Assembly: GCA_900752285.1 (NCBI GenBank)
Contig: CAADUW010000241.1
Location: 1 to 18,936, forward strand
Direction: 5' to 3'
DNA: 18,936 bases
DNA from: an uncultured Oscillospiraceae bacterium
Lineage (GTDB): Bacteria > Bacillota > Clostridia > Oscillospirales > Oscillospiraceae
In this document: one piece after another, positions 1 through 6,632 of the stretch
Numbering within the stretch: position 1 is the first letter of the stretch
How the letters are laid out: every line of letters begins with the position of its first letter
Made by a program: the position numbers and the translations under genes
Notes under the pieces: model-generated
What the model saw: the letters and a program-made list of their open reading frames with translations, nothing else
The model's database searches: none
What the model was told of the DNA's origin: nothing

Positions 1-386
1 CCCTTTTTTGACAAAAGGATTGAAGTCTGCCGCGCGCACGATTTGTACGCCAAGGGCGTACAAATCGTACACTTGCAGCCTGAGTTGTATTTTCTGTCAG
101 GGACATGCCCCGACAGAAAATGATCAAAATCCCTTTGCCGCCTGCGGGCGGCAAACTCTGCGAGGCTTTTTTGACACGCTGAGCCGCCACGAAGAAATTC
201 GCGGCGGCTTTCTCGGCATGTGGGGAAATTGGCCTGGGCTGCTGCGGGACTGCTTGTCTAAGATACTGTACCATTTTAAGTGCGCACACTGCCGTGGGAA
301 TCCTCCGGTTGAATGGGACTGGCTCAGAATGACGCCGGCCCGGGGCGGGTGAGGTGGGACAGAGAGGGTACCTCCGCGCGGACAGA
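1..386. repeat. Non-coding left edge with four successive hairpins
   Basis: No convincing gene lies here. Four inverted repeats follow one another. The first has 14-bp arms at 38-51 and 55-68. The second has TTTTCTGTC/GACAGAAAA arms at 90-98 and 112-120. The third has TTTGCCGCC/GGCGGCAAA arms at 134-142 and 147-155. The fourth has AGCCGCC/GGCGGCT outer arms at 182-188 and 203-209, with CGAA/TTCG inside. The 11-mer CTTTTTTGACA occurs at 3-13 and again at 166-176, so the block may be built from related units. A copy of the dispersed GAATC-CCGG repeat sits at 293-318. Open frames across this stretch lack a ribosome site and recognisable protein content. The block may be a repeat element or the structured end of an upstream transcript; the window edge prevents a decision. 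Confidence 0.5.
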
Positions 387-422
387 AAAAGCCCCGCTCC
401 GGAAGCTTCCGGAGCGGGGCTT
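386..422 (-). terminator. Intrinsic terminator of the infC-rpmI-rplT operon
   Basis: The segment 391-420 is a perfect 30-base palindrome (arms GCCCCGCTCCGGAAG and its complement), extended by A-T pairs to 389-422. Read on the minus strand it is followed at once by a run of five U (positions 390-386). It lies about 20 bases after the rplT stop codon, which is where a rho-independent terminator for this operon is expected. Confidence 0.92.
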
Positions 423-443
423 GGAATTGGTATGCGGTCAGGC

Positions 444-800
444 TTACTTCAGGGCAGCCTTTGCCTTCTCCACGATGGCGGCGAAAGCGGCGGGATCCTG
501 AATGGCGGTCTCGGACAGGCTCTTCCGATTCATCTCGATGCCGGACTTGTGGATACCGTTCATGAAGGTGGAGTAGTTCAGACCGTAGGGAGCGACAGCG
601 GCGCTCAGACGGGCGATCCACATGGTGCGGTAAGCACGCTTCTTCTGCTTACGGCCTTCGAAAGCGTAGTTGCCGGACTTCATGACGGCCTGCTTGGCCA
701 TCTTAAAGTGCTTGGACTTGGAACCCCAGTAGCCTTTGGCCAGCTTCAGGGTAGCATTTCTTCTCTTGCGCGTCATCATTGCGCCTTTAACTCTTGCCAT
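444..800 (-). CDS. rplT: 50S ribosomal protein L20
   Basis: This 118-residue protein is ribosomal protein L20. It binds 23S rRNA early in assembly of the large subunit, and in Firmicutes it also represses its own operon at the mRNA leader. The sequence has the family's basic N-terminal extension (MARVKGAMMTRKRRN, then KLAKGYWGSKSK) and the conserved middle KKRAYRTMWIARLSAA. Length is normal for L20. The start is fixed by an AGGAGG site about 10 bases upstream on the minus strand (around 808-813). It is the last gene of infC-rpmI-rplT, 18 bases after rpmI, and is followed by a strong terminator. Identification is secure. Confidence 0.97.
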   Translation of the reverse strand: MARVKGAMMTRKRRNATLKLAKGYWGSKSKHFKMAKQAVMKSGNYAFEGRKQKKRAYRTMWIARLSAAVAPYGLNYSTFMNGIHKSGIEMNRKSLSETAIQDPAAFAAIVEKAKAALK

Positions 801-818
801 TTTTCTTTCCTCCTATCC

Positions 819-1016
819 TTATTTGTACGGAATCATCTTCTTGATGGCATCCACATTGGTCTGGTCGGCGTATGCGGCTGCGCGCAGATGACGGGTACGC
901 TTGGTGGTCTTCTTGGTGAGGATATGGCTCTTGAAGGCGTGGGCTCTCTTAACCTTACCGTTCTTGGTCAGGTTGAATCTCTTCTTCGCACCGCTGTGAG
1001 TTTTCAGCTTGGGCAT
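819..1016 (-). CDS. rpmI: 50S ribosomal protein L35
   Basis: This is a 65-residue, very basic protein with the L35 hallmark N-terminus [14 protein letters not shown] and the [15 protein letters not shown] segment, ending KKMIPYK. L35 is a small structural protein of the large ribosomal subunit. An AAGGAG site lies about 7 bases before the ATG on the minus strand (near 1024-1029). It sits between infC (36-base gap) and rplT (18-base gap), the standard bacterial order, so the three are almost certainly co-transcribed and share the leader control upstream of infC. Confidence 0.97.
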   Translation of the reverse strand: MPKLKTHSGAKKRFNLTKNGKVKRAHAFKSHILTKKTTKRTRHLRAAAYADQTNVDAIKKMIPYK

Positions 1017-1052
1017 GATAATTCTCCTTCCGATTTGTTTGTATAGTGAGGG

Positions 1053-1571
1053 TTATTTGCTGTTTTTGGGAGTAAGGAAGATGGACATGAAGCGACCTTC
1101 CAGCTTGGGATTCTTCTCCATGGAGGCCACCTCCGTGCAGGCTGCGGCAAAGTCCATCAGAAGCTTCTCACCCAGATTGGTATGCGCCATCTCACGACCC
1201 CGGAAACGGACGCTGACCTTGACCCGGTTGCCGTCGGTCAGGAATTTCTGAGCGGCCTTCACCTTGGTATTCAGGTCATTGGTGTCGATGCTGGGGCTCA
1301 TGCGGATCTCCTTGATCTCCACGACCTTCTGGTTCTTCCGGGCTTCCTTCTCCCGCTTCTTCTGATCGAAGCAGAATTTGGAATAGTCCATGATTTTGCA
1401 GACGGGGGGGACAGCCTTGGGCGAGATCTTGACAAGATCCAGTCCCTGCTCTTCCGCCATGGCGTTGGCCTGAGCGGCGGACACGATGCCCAGCTGGGCG
1501 CCGTCGGCGCCGATCAGACGGACTTCCTTGTCCCGAATCTCCTCATTGAGCTGATGGTCTAAGTTTGCGAT
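1053..1571 (-). CDS. infC: Translation initiation factor IF-3, probable AUC start
   Basis: IF-3 binds the 30S subunit, keeps it apart from 50S and proofreads start-codon choice. The product has the family's N-terminal domain (LNEEIRDKEVRLIGADGAQLGIVS), the linker and the C-terminal domain (VSVRFRGREMAHTNLGEKLL). The open frame runs back to an ATG at 1709, but that would add 46 residues unlike any IF-3 and would run through the operon leader and its terminator. Instead a GGAGGTG site (about 1580-1586) lies 8 bases before an ATC codon at 1571. From there the protein is 172 residues, a usual IF-3 length. IF-3 genes are known for rare start codons (AUU in E. coli) that let IF-3 limit its own synthesis. 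The ATC start is inferred from spacing and homology, with no ATG, GTG or TTG nearby in frame. Confidence 0.93.
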   Translation of the reverse strand: MANLDHQLNEEIRDKEVRLIGADGAQLGIVSAAQANAMAEEQGLDLVKISPKAVPPVCKIMDYSKFCFDQKKREKEARKNQKVVEIKEIRMSPSIDTNDLNTKVKAAQKFLTDGNRVKVSVRFRGREMAHTNLGEKLLMDFAAACTEVASMEKNPKLEGRFMSIFLTPKNSK

Positions 1572-1712
1572 AAGAAACACCTCCAAAAAGCAGCAAAAAA
1601 GCGGACGCCAAAGCATCCGCAAAAATACGCCCCGAAAACCGGGGAAAATCGCATATGCAAACCGTTTTGCCCAAAGCTTACGGTGAGGCGGATGTTCAGC
1701 CTTCTTCATTAC
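1572..1712 (-). ncRNA. Structured leader of infC-rpmI-rplT (L20-leader type)
   Basis: About 140 bases separate the expected transcription start (near 1712) from the infC start codon. The RNA can form a hairpin CCCCG-CGGGG (1644-1630 on the minus strand), the attenuator at 1620-1595, and a seven-base long-range pairing between 1694-1688 and 1620-1614 that would disrupt the attenuator. In Bacillus subtilis, L20 binds such a leader and favours termination. Assignment to the L20 leader family is by position and architecture; I have not matched it to a covariance model. Confidence 0.7.
1595..1620 (-). terminator. Attenuator hairpin in the infC leader
   Basis: On the minus strand GCGGATGC (1620-1613) pairs with GCGTCCGC (1608-1601) through one G-U pair, with a four-base loop. 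Six U follow (1600-1595). This intrinsic terminator lies between the operon promoter and the infC ribosome site, so it can stop transcription before the genes. Its 5' arm can alternatively pair with an upstream CATCCGC at 1694-1688, giving a candidate antiterminator. The design matches the L20-controlled leaders known for this operon in Bacillus. Confidence 0.8.
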
Positions 1713-1718
1713 CCGGGT

Positions 1719-1747
1719 ATTTTACCACACCCGAACAGCAATGTCAA
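1719..1747 (-). promoter_or_regulatory. Sigma-A promoter of the infC operon
   Basis: On the minus strand TTGACA (1747-1742) and TAAAAT (1724-1719) are separated by exactly 17 bases. This is a perfect -35 and a five-of-six -10. Transcription would start near 1712 and run into the structured leader before infC. Confidence 0.88.
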
Positions 1748-2059
1748 GGGCTATTTTCGGGAAAAACAGGATGTATTTTCGGAGAAAACGGGGATTCCCT
1801 CCGGCAAAGTGCCCCAAAACGGCGTAAGAATCTCCCGGATGAAAGGAATCACGTATCGACCCGCACGCAAAATCCCGTCTGTTTACGAACAAAGTATGGG
1901 CGCCCATCGTTTCTCCGTCCCATTCAACGGGGAGATTCCCACGCCGGCGTGTGGGCTGGCTCGAAATGACCTGTAATCGTGGGCTGCCTCGGAATGACCC
2001 GTAATCGGGGGAAAAATCTTCTGGGAAAAGGCCGGTGAAAATAATTTTCCCCATGACGC
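1748..2059. repeat. Intergenic stretch with dispersed repeat copies
   Basis: This stretch lies between the infC promoter and the GntR promoter and holds no credible gene. It carries one copy of the dispersed repeat on the plus strand (1822-1847, GCGTAAGAATCTCCCGG...) and one on the minus strand (1919-1944). After the second copy come two imperfect units of a TCGAAATGACCTGTAATCG-like motif (about 1952-1970 and 1989-2007). Nothing else is recognised. Confidence 0.6.
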
Positions 2060-2088
2060 TTGACATCCCGTCACACTTGTGCTATTGT
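2060..2088 (+). promoter_or_regulatory. Promoter of the GntR-ABC operon
   Basis: TTGACA (2060-2065) and TATTGT (2083-2088) are spaced by 17 bases, a perfect -35 with a fair -10. It lies 40-60 bases before the repressor gene. The -10 overlaps the left arm of a perfect inverted repeat, as expected of a repressible promoter. Confidence 0.78.
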
Positions 2089-2105
2089 ATTAATGCACTA
2101 ATACA
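2086..2105. promoter_or_regulatory. Probable operator for the GntR/YtrA repressor
   Basis: TGTATTA (2086-2092) and TAATACA (2099-2105) are perfect inverted 7-mers around a six-base spacer. The 20-base palindrome covers the end of the -10 box and the predicted transcription start of the operon that encodes a GntR-family regulator. Position and symmetry suit an autoregulatory site for a dimeric winged-helix protein. Binding by this regulator is inferred. Confidence 0.72.
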
Positions 2106-2129
2106 GCAACACAAGGAGGTACGGTGCAG

Positions 2130-2498
2130 ATGAACTGGAAATTTGCGGGGGACCGGCCGGTCTATCAGCAGATCATGGAAAACATCCGGGGCGCCGTTCT
2201 GCGGGGAGAGCTTCCCCCCGGGGGGCGGGTCCCCTCGGTGCGGGAGCTGGCCATGCAGGCGCAGGTGAATCCCAATACCATGCAGCGGGCGCTGACCGAG
2301 CTGGAGCGGGAGGGCCTGCTTGTGGGCGGCGGCACCAGCGGACGGACGGTGACAAAGGACGAGGCGGTCCTCGCCCGGATGCGGCAGGAGGTTCTGGACA
2401 CCCTTGCACGGGAATGCACGGAAAAGTTCCGGGTGTTCGGCATTACCCCCGCTCAGGCAGCGGAAATCATCCTTCATGTGGAAGAAAAGGAGCGGTAA
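2130..2498 (+). CDS. GntR-family (YtrA-type) transcriptional regulator
   Basis: This protein of about 122 residues has a winged helix-turn-helix of the GntR family over roughly its first 75 residues (PVYQQIMENIRGAVLRGELPPG, then PSVRELAMQAQVNPNTMQRAL and LEREGLL). A short helical tail of about 45 residues replaces the large effector domain. This is the YtrA subfamily, whose members repress linked ABC transporter genes. The AGGAGG at 2114-2119 is 10 bases from the ATG at 2130 and only 4 from a GTG at 2124; I chose the ATG. The ATPase gene begins one base after its stop codon. The palindrome at 2086-2105 is the likely operator. The inducing signal cannot be read from the sequence; relatives respond to cell-envelope stress or antibiotics. 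Confidence 0.9.
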   Translation: MNWKFAGDRPVYQQIMENIRGAVLRGELPPGGRVPSVRELAMQAQVNPNTMQRALTELEREGLLVGGGTSGRTVTKDEAVLARMRQEVLDTLARECTEKFRVFGITPAQAAEIILHVEEKER

Positions 2499-2499
2499 T

Positions 2500-3213
2500 A
2501 TGGAAAATACGGTGTTGAAGGCCACGGGCCTTACAAAATGCTTCGGAGGCACCCGGGCGCTGGATAACCTGTCGCTGGAGCTGCCTCAGGGAAAAATCGT
2601 GGGTCTGCTGGGGCCCAACGGCAGCGGCAAGACCACCTTTCTCAAGCTGGCGGCGGGAATTTTGACCCCCGGCTCCGGAGAACTGACGGTCTGCGGGCAG
2701 AAGATCGGCCCCGAAACCAAGGCGCTGGTGTCCTATCTGCCGGATAAGACCTATCTGAACCGGCAGCAGAAGGTCCGGGAAATTCTGGATTTCTTTCAGG
2801 ATTTCTACGGGGATTTTGACCGGGAGCGGGCAGAACAGATGCTCTCGGCGCTGCACATCGACCCCAATGCCCGGCTGAAGACCCTGTCCAAGGGCAATCA
2901 GGAAAAGGTGCAGCTGGTGCTGGTCATGTCCCGGCGGGCAAAGCTTTACCTGCTGGATGAGCCCATCGGCGGGGTGGACCCGGCGGCCCGGGACTATATC
3001 CTGAGCACCATCATCACCAACTACGATCCCAGCGCCACGGTGCTGATCTCCACCCACCTGATTGCGGACGTGGAGCGGGTGCTGGATGAATTTGTGTTTC
3101 TGTCCCGGGGGCAGGTCCTCCGCACGGGCAGCACCGATGAAATTCGGGAAGAAACGGGAAAATCTTTGGATGAACTGTTCCGGGAGGTATTCAGATGTTC
3201 GGAAAATTACTGA
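2500..3213 (+). CDS. ABC transporter ATP-binding protein
   Basis: This 237-residue cytoplasmic ATPase powers the permease encoded next. It shows the Walker A motif GPNGSGKTT (38-46), a divergent signature LSKGNQ (129-134) in place of LSGGQ, Walker B LYLLDEP (149-155), a D-loop GGVD, and the switch histidine in LISTH (H186). The LSKGN form is common in YtrB/EcsA-like exporters. The ATG at 2500 follows an AAAAGGAG site that lies inside the end of the regulator gene. The frame stays open further upstream, but those codons overlap the regulator and look like no ABC protein. Its last 19 bases overlap the permease start, so translation is probably coupled. The substrate is unknown. Confidence 0.93.
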   Translation: MENTVLKATGLTKCFGGTRALDNLSLELPQGKIVGLLGPNGSGKTTFLKLAAGILTPGSGELTVCGQKIGPETKALVSYLPDKTYLNRQQKVREILDFFQDFYGDFDRERAEQMLSALHIDPNARLKTLSKGNQEKVQLVLVMSRRAKLYLLDEPIGGVDPAARDYILSTIITNYDPSATVLISTHLIADVERVLDEFVFLSRGQVLRTGSTDEIREETGKSLDELFREVFRCSENY

Positions 3214-3998
3214 AAGCGGAGTGGCGGGCCAGCCGCCGGGTCATTGGGATCCTCTGCCTGGCGGTACTGATCGCCGCACTGGTGCTGGGGGCCGTGGGCT
3301 GCGGCCTGTTCCTGTCGGAAGCGCATAACTGGACCTTCCGGGAGCCCGTGAACCTTGCGGTGGGGCTGGTGAGCGTGGCCGCCCTGATGGTGATCGAAGT
3401 CGCCTGGGCCGCCAGCATTTTCTACGCCCTGTGGCGGTTCTACCGGAGCCGCTTTACCGAGGAGGGCTACCTGACCTGGACGCTGCCTGTGGGCGGGCAT
3501 TCCCTTCTGCTGTCCGCCATCCTTGCAAGTGTGCTGGAGATTCTGCTGGTGGGTCTGGCAACGGCGGCGTCGGGGGTTCTGGGCCTTGGGGTCTGTGCTC
3601 TGGGAGTCCCCTGGCGTGAGGCTCCGGCGGATTTCTGGCTCCAGATCCGGCAGGGACTGACAGAGCTGTGGCATCGGCTTACCCCCTACGGCGGCGCGAT
3701 CGCCGAGGCGGCTCTGACGGCAGCCCTGCTGCTCCTGAGCCAGCTGATCCAGTTGATGCTCTCCGTGACCATCGGCGCCATGGCGGCCAAAAAGCACCCC
3801 ATTCTCATGGCAATTCTGGTGTACTACGGCATCGGTTTTGTAAAAACCGCCGTTTATCTGACCGTGTTTGTGGGCGGGAACGCCATGCTCAGCGAGTTGA
3901 GCGTTATGGGTACCTCCGATCTGCTCTCCGTCCTGACCATCCTCGGCGGCTACTTTGCCATGTATTTCCTGACCGCAAAAAAGCTGAACCTCAACTGA
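3195..3998 (+). CDS. ABC transporter permease, six membrane helices
   Basis: This 267-residue integral membrane protein should be the partner of the preceding ATPase, which it overlaps by 19 bases. About six hydrophobic segments are visible, near residues 16-38, 52-80, 100-130, 165-190, 197-222 and 236-258. A short charged N-terminus (MFGKLLKAEWRASRR) precedes the first, a common start for ABC-2/YtrC-like permeases. GGAGG in the ATPase coding sequence (about 3182-3186) is the likely ribosome site. No extracellular substrate-binding domain is fused or adjacent, so export is more likely than import. With the GntR regulator the three genes form a compact YtrABC-like cassette. Confidence 0.85.
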   Translation: MFGKLLKAEWRASRRVIGILCLAVLIAALVLGAVGCGLFLSEAHNWTFREPVNLAVGLVSVAALMVIEVAWAASIFYALWRFYRSRFTEEGYLTWTLPVGGHSLLLSAILASVLEILLVGLATAASGVLGLGVCALGVPWREAPADFWLQIRQGLTELWHRLTPYGGAIAEAALTAALLLLSQLIQLMLSVTIGAMAAKKHPILMAILVYYGIGFVKTAVYLTVFVGGNAMLSELSVMGTSDLLSVLTILGGYFAMYFLTAKKLNLN

Positions 3999-4075
3999 GT
4001 TCTGCCCGGCCCTCCCGGCGCATATACTGTGCCATGGACGGATGGGATGGCGGATTTGCGTCAGGGAGGGCTGGT

Positions 4076-4372
4076 ATGGGCATGAAGTTTACGCAGCTGC
4101 AATGCAAGGAAGTGATCTGCATCTCCGACGGGCGGCGGCTGGGGTTCGTTTCCGATGTGCTAGTGGAGGTGCCGGAGGGAAACGTGACTGCCATTGTAGT
4201 GCCGGGGCCCTGCCGCATCTGCGGCGTTGCCGGGCGGCATGATGACTTCATCATTCCGTGGAAGTGCATCTGCCGTATCGGGCCGGATATTATCCTTGTG
4301 GATACCAAGCCGGACGACTGCCGTGTTCCCCGCCGCAAACCGGGCCTCCCCTTCGAAAAGCCGGGCTGCTGA
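4076..4372 (+). CDS. YlmC/YmxH-family PRC-barrel protein
   Basis: This 98-residue protein matches the small YlmC/YmxH family of spore-forming Firmicutes. It opens with KFTQLQCKEVICISDGRRLGFVSDVLV, a PRC-barrel strand pattern, and has the family's C-terminal IPWKCICRIGPDIILVD. Members are linked to sporulation by distribution and expression; no precise biochemical role is established. Four cysteines (C46, C49, C64, C66) lie in the core and could be structural or metal-binding, which is inference. GGGAGG at 4064-4069 gives good spacing to the ATG at 4076; an ATG at 4082 is also possible. It is 77 bases after the ABC permease and may be a separate unit. Confidence 0.85.
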   Translation: MGMKFTQLQCKEVICISDGRRLGFVSDVLVEVPEGNVTAIVVPGPCRICGVAGRHDDFIIPWKCICRIGPDIILVDTKPDDCRVPRRKPGLPFEKPGC

Positions 4373-4475
4373 CAGAGGCCGACAAGGGAAGGCGGACGGC
4401 TGTCGGTTAAGAAGTCCCTTCGGGATGATGGAATTCAGGAAAACAAATTGGAATTTAGGGCAAGGTACAGCGGAA

Positions 4476-4525
4476 CGAAAATACGCGCAGGGGCAGCAAT
4501 CTTGCCGCCCCTGCGCGTATTTTCG
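4476..4525. terminator. Terminator hairpin between convergent genes
   Basis: A 19-base perfect stem (4476-4494 with 4507-4525) has an A-rich outer left edge and T-rich right edge, so it presents a U tract on either strand. The 12-base loop contains a further GCAA/TTGC pairing. It lies between the YlmC-type gene on the plus strand and the lipoprotein gene on the minus strand, and can end both transcripts. Confidence 0.85.
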
Positions 4526-4548
4526 GTTGAAATGTTTCCGCCCGGGGC

Positions 4549-5103
4549 TCAGTTTGCCTGAAGGGGCTGGGGGTTGGTTACGGATACCTTGTGGTCGTAC
4601 CATTTTCCCTTTTTGCCGATGAGGGCAAGGTCAAATTCCGTGTCCAGCGCGGGAACGGGGATGTCAAAGCCGTAAACCTCGTCGCTGGTTCCGTCGGAGT
4701 AGGTCACGGTGTCGGTGCTGGGCTGAAGCAGCTCCGCGCCTTCCTTCTGGGCGTCCTCGGCAAGACCGGGAAACAGGTTCAGGATGGACTTGGAGGCAAG
4801 GCTTACGTGGAGGGTCATTTTTCCGCCCTCCACAGTCAGGGTGCCCAGACCGTCACAGGCTTCGTTTACGTGGAACATGCCGCTGTCGGTGTGGAACTCG
4901 GCGGAATATACGCCGTCCGGCAGCGCCGCCTCCACAGGAGCCGCTTCCGTGGTCTCAGACGTGGCTCCTTCCGTGGCCTCCCCGGTGGTCTCCGCGGAGG
5001 TCGTTTCGGGAGCGGTGGCTGCGGTGTTCTCCGCTTTTCCGCAGGCAGCCATCGCCAGCACCGCGGTCAGCGCCAGCAGCAGACAAATCAGTTTCTTCAT
5101 CAT
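4549..5103 (-). CDS. Lipoprotein with a NEAT-like domain, partner of exported CbiK
   Basis: This 184-residue protein has a lipoprotein signal peptide (MMKKLICLLLALTAVLAMAAC) with Cys21 as the lipidation site. A Thr/Glu/Ala-rich linker covers residues 22-60. One compact beta-rich domain follows at about 62-176, from DGVYSAEFHTDSGMF through GGKMTLHVSL to GKWYDHKVSV. The opening DGVY, the central DGKM-type strand and the closing Y-x-x-K-V-x-V recall NEAT haem-binding domains, but I cannot confirm that family. H71, M76, H78 and C83 are possible ligands. An AAAGGA site precedes the ATG pair at 5103/5100. The linker is the same in style as that of the CbiK lipoprotein upstream. Its location in the B12-controlled unit suggests a tetrapyrrole or metal role at the cell surface, which is inference. 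Confidence 0.75.
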   Translation of the reverse strand: MMKKLICLLLALTAVLAMAACGKAENTAATAPETTSAETTGEATEGATSETTEAAPVEAALPDGVYSAEFHTDSGMFHVNEACDGLGTLTVEGGKMTLHVSLASKSILNLFPGLAEDAQKEGAELLQPSTDTVTYSDGTSDEVYGFDIPVPALDTEFDLALIGKKGKWYDHKVSVTNPQPLQAN

Positions 5104-5192
5104 AACAGAGAATCCTTTCTGAATGGAGATTGAAATGTGCAGACGGTTTTCCGGAATACCAACCGATTCCCGTTGGCTTCCGAAAACACCGG

Positions 5193-5225
5193 AAGCTGCC
5201 GCACCGGATTCCGGTGCGGCAGCTT
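5193..5225. other. Perfect hairpin between cbiK and the second lipoprotein gene
   Basis: AAGCTGCCGCACCGG (5193-5207) and its exact complement (5211-5225) enclose a three-base loop. No clean U run follows on the minus strand (the next bases read CCGGTGTTTTCGG), so it is not a textbook terminator. It could lower expression of the second gene, or mark processing of a two-gene transcript. Confidence 0.6.
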
Positions 5226-5250
5226 GGGAAATCTGCAAAAATATGGGGAC

Positions 5251-6474
5251 TTACTCTGCCATGGCGGCAGCGCTGTGGGCAACGTACAGCTGCTGTACGG
5301 CTTTCAGTCTGCCGAGACCGGCGATCTGGCACACGGTGGTCAGACCGGCGGCTTCCATCATGGACTTCCAGGAATCGTCGTCGCTGCCTGCCATGTCGTT
5401 GTTGGCGTGGTCACCGGCAACCACCATCAGGGGACGGAGCACCACGGTGGTGTAACCGGCAGCCTTCACGGCCTCGATGACGGATGCGCAGGAGGTCTCC
5501 TCGGGCTCGCCTTCCACGGTGCCGATGAATACGTTCTCATAGCCCAGAGAGGCCATCTGGCTCTGCATCTGGCTGTAGGTGACCTTGGCAACGTGAGCGG
5601 TGCCGTGACCCATGAACACGAAGGCAGTGCCTGCGTCCTTGGCGGCGGCAACGGATTCAAACCCGCCGTCGGCAACGGCTGCGTCCACGATCGCCTTGGC
5701 AACGGCTTCCTTGTCGGCGTTGATCACGGTGGCGTCGGAGCCTACCTCGCCCAGCATGGGCTCGGCAATGGCGATGTGCTCGATCTTATCCTTGTAGGCC
5801 TCCAGAGCTGCGACCATCTCGTCGTACTCCGCGCCGTGCATCAGGTGGGTGGGCTGCACGATCAGGTTCTTCACGCCGTTGGCAACGGCGCGCTCCAGCG
5901 CCTGCTCCATGTTGTCGATCTTCTCGCCGTCCCGGGCCTGCACGTGGTTGATGATGATCTGGGCGGTGAAGGCACGGCGGACGCTCCACTCGGGGTAAGC
6001 GGCTGCCAGCGCGTCTTCAATACCCTTGATGTCCTGAACACGGCTGTCATTGAAGGAGGTGCCGAAGCTTACGACCAGCAGCTCGTTCTCACCGATCTCG
6101 TCGGCGTTCCGGGGATCGTCCAGAGAAGCGTCGCCGGTGTCGGCGCCGAAGTATTCGGGGCTGGCTTCCTCACCCTCCACCAGTTCCTTCTGGGCGTCGG
6201 TCAGGGCATCCCAGGCGGCCTTGGCTTCCTCACACTGGGCGTCGGTGTTTTCGCTGCGGGTCTGGACATAGATGGCGTCGATCAGCTCTGCCACGTTGGC
6301 GGCAGCGGCGGCGTCCAGCTCTTCCTGAGACAGAGTGGGCTCTGCGGTGGTCTCGGGGACGGTGGTCTCCGCCTCCGTCTGTCCGGTGGTCTCCGTGGGG
6401 GTGGCGCTGCCCGCGCAGGCAGTCAGGCTCAGCACCATGACGGCGGTCAGCAGAAGGGCAATCAGTTTCTTCAT
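5251..6474 (-). CDS. cbiK: Extracytoplasmic lipoprotein of the CbiK cobaltochelatase family
   Basis: CbiK inserts Co2+ into sirohydrochlorin in the anaerobic B12 pathway. This 407-residue version has class II CbiK motifs: VVSFGTSFNDSR (134-145), QPTHLMHGAEYD (207-218), FMGHGTAHVAK (287-297) and AGDHANNDMAGS (353-364). They include H290 and H356, which I take to be the usual metal-ligand histidines. Unlike the normal cytosolic enzyme it starts with a lipoprotein signal (MKKLIALLLTAVMVLSLTAC, Cys20), then a Thr/Glu linker and an extra helical segment at about 49-102. It is therefore expected outside the membrane. A GAGG ribosome site precedes the ATG at 6474. A cobalamin riboswitch with terminator lies directly upstream. 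The family fold is clear; whether it works as a chelatase or as a metal/tetrapyrrole scavenger is open. Confidence 0.9.
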   Translation of the reverse strand: MKKLIALLLTAVMVLSLTACAGSATPTETTGQTEAETTVPETTAEPTLSQEELDAAAAANVAELIDAIYVQTRSENTDAQCEEAKAAWDALTDAQKELVEGEEASPEYFGADTGDASLDDPRNADEIGENELLVVSFGTSFNDSRVQDIKGIEDALAAAYPEWSVRRAFTAQIIINHVQARDGEKIDNMEQALERAVANGVKNLIVQPTHLMHGAEYDEMVAALEAYKDKIEHIAIAEPMLGEVGSDATVINADKEAVAKAIVDAAVADGGFESVAAAKDAGTAFVFMGHGTAHVAKVTYSQMQSQMASLGYENVFIGTVEGEPEETSCASVIEAVKAAGYTTVVLRPLMVVAGDHANNDMAGSDDDSWKSMMEAAGLTTVCQIAGLGRLKAVQQLYVAHSAAAMAE

Positions 6475-6504
6475 TTTGCGTTACCTCTTTTGTTGTGTAT
6501 TTTG

Positions 6505-6548
6505 AAAGAAAAAACGGAGCCGCCCGCATCCGCTGCGGTGGCTCCGTT
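6505..6548 (-). terminator. Riboswitch expression-platform terminator before cbiK
   Basis: On the minus strand AACGGAGCC pairs with GGCTCCGTT (6540-6548 with 6513-6521). An inner CCGCA/TGCGG stem sits inside, and the hairpin is followed by UUUUUUCUUU (6514-6505). It lies between the cobalamin aptamer and the cbiK ribosome site, so it is the likely OFF structure when cobalamin is bound. Confidence 0.88.
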
Positions 6549-6632
6549 CCGGCAAGACAAAATCCGCCGTCTGATACCGGCGTGATCCGTGGGCGGGAAG
6601 GACGATCCGTGTGCAGCAGATCCGAAATTCCA

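Noticed and set aside
124..621. Minus-strand open frame reaching into the left edge
   Set aside because: It overlaps rplT out of frame and crosses the rplT terminator, with Arg/Pro/Ser-rich composition and no ribosome site.
1572..1709. Upstream ATG extension of infC (46 extra residues)
   Set aside because: It runs through the operon leader and its terminator, has no likeness to IF-3 and no ribosome site of its own. The ATC at 1571 has ideal spacing to GGAGGTG.
5137..6585. Long plus-strand open frame of 482 codons
   Set aside because: It is antisense to cbiK and also covers its terminator hairpin; Gly/His/Val-rich shadow composition.
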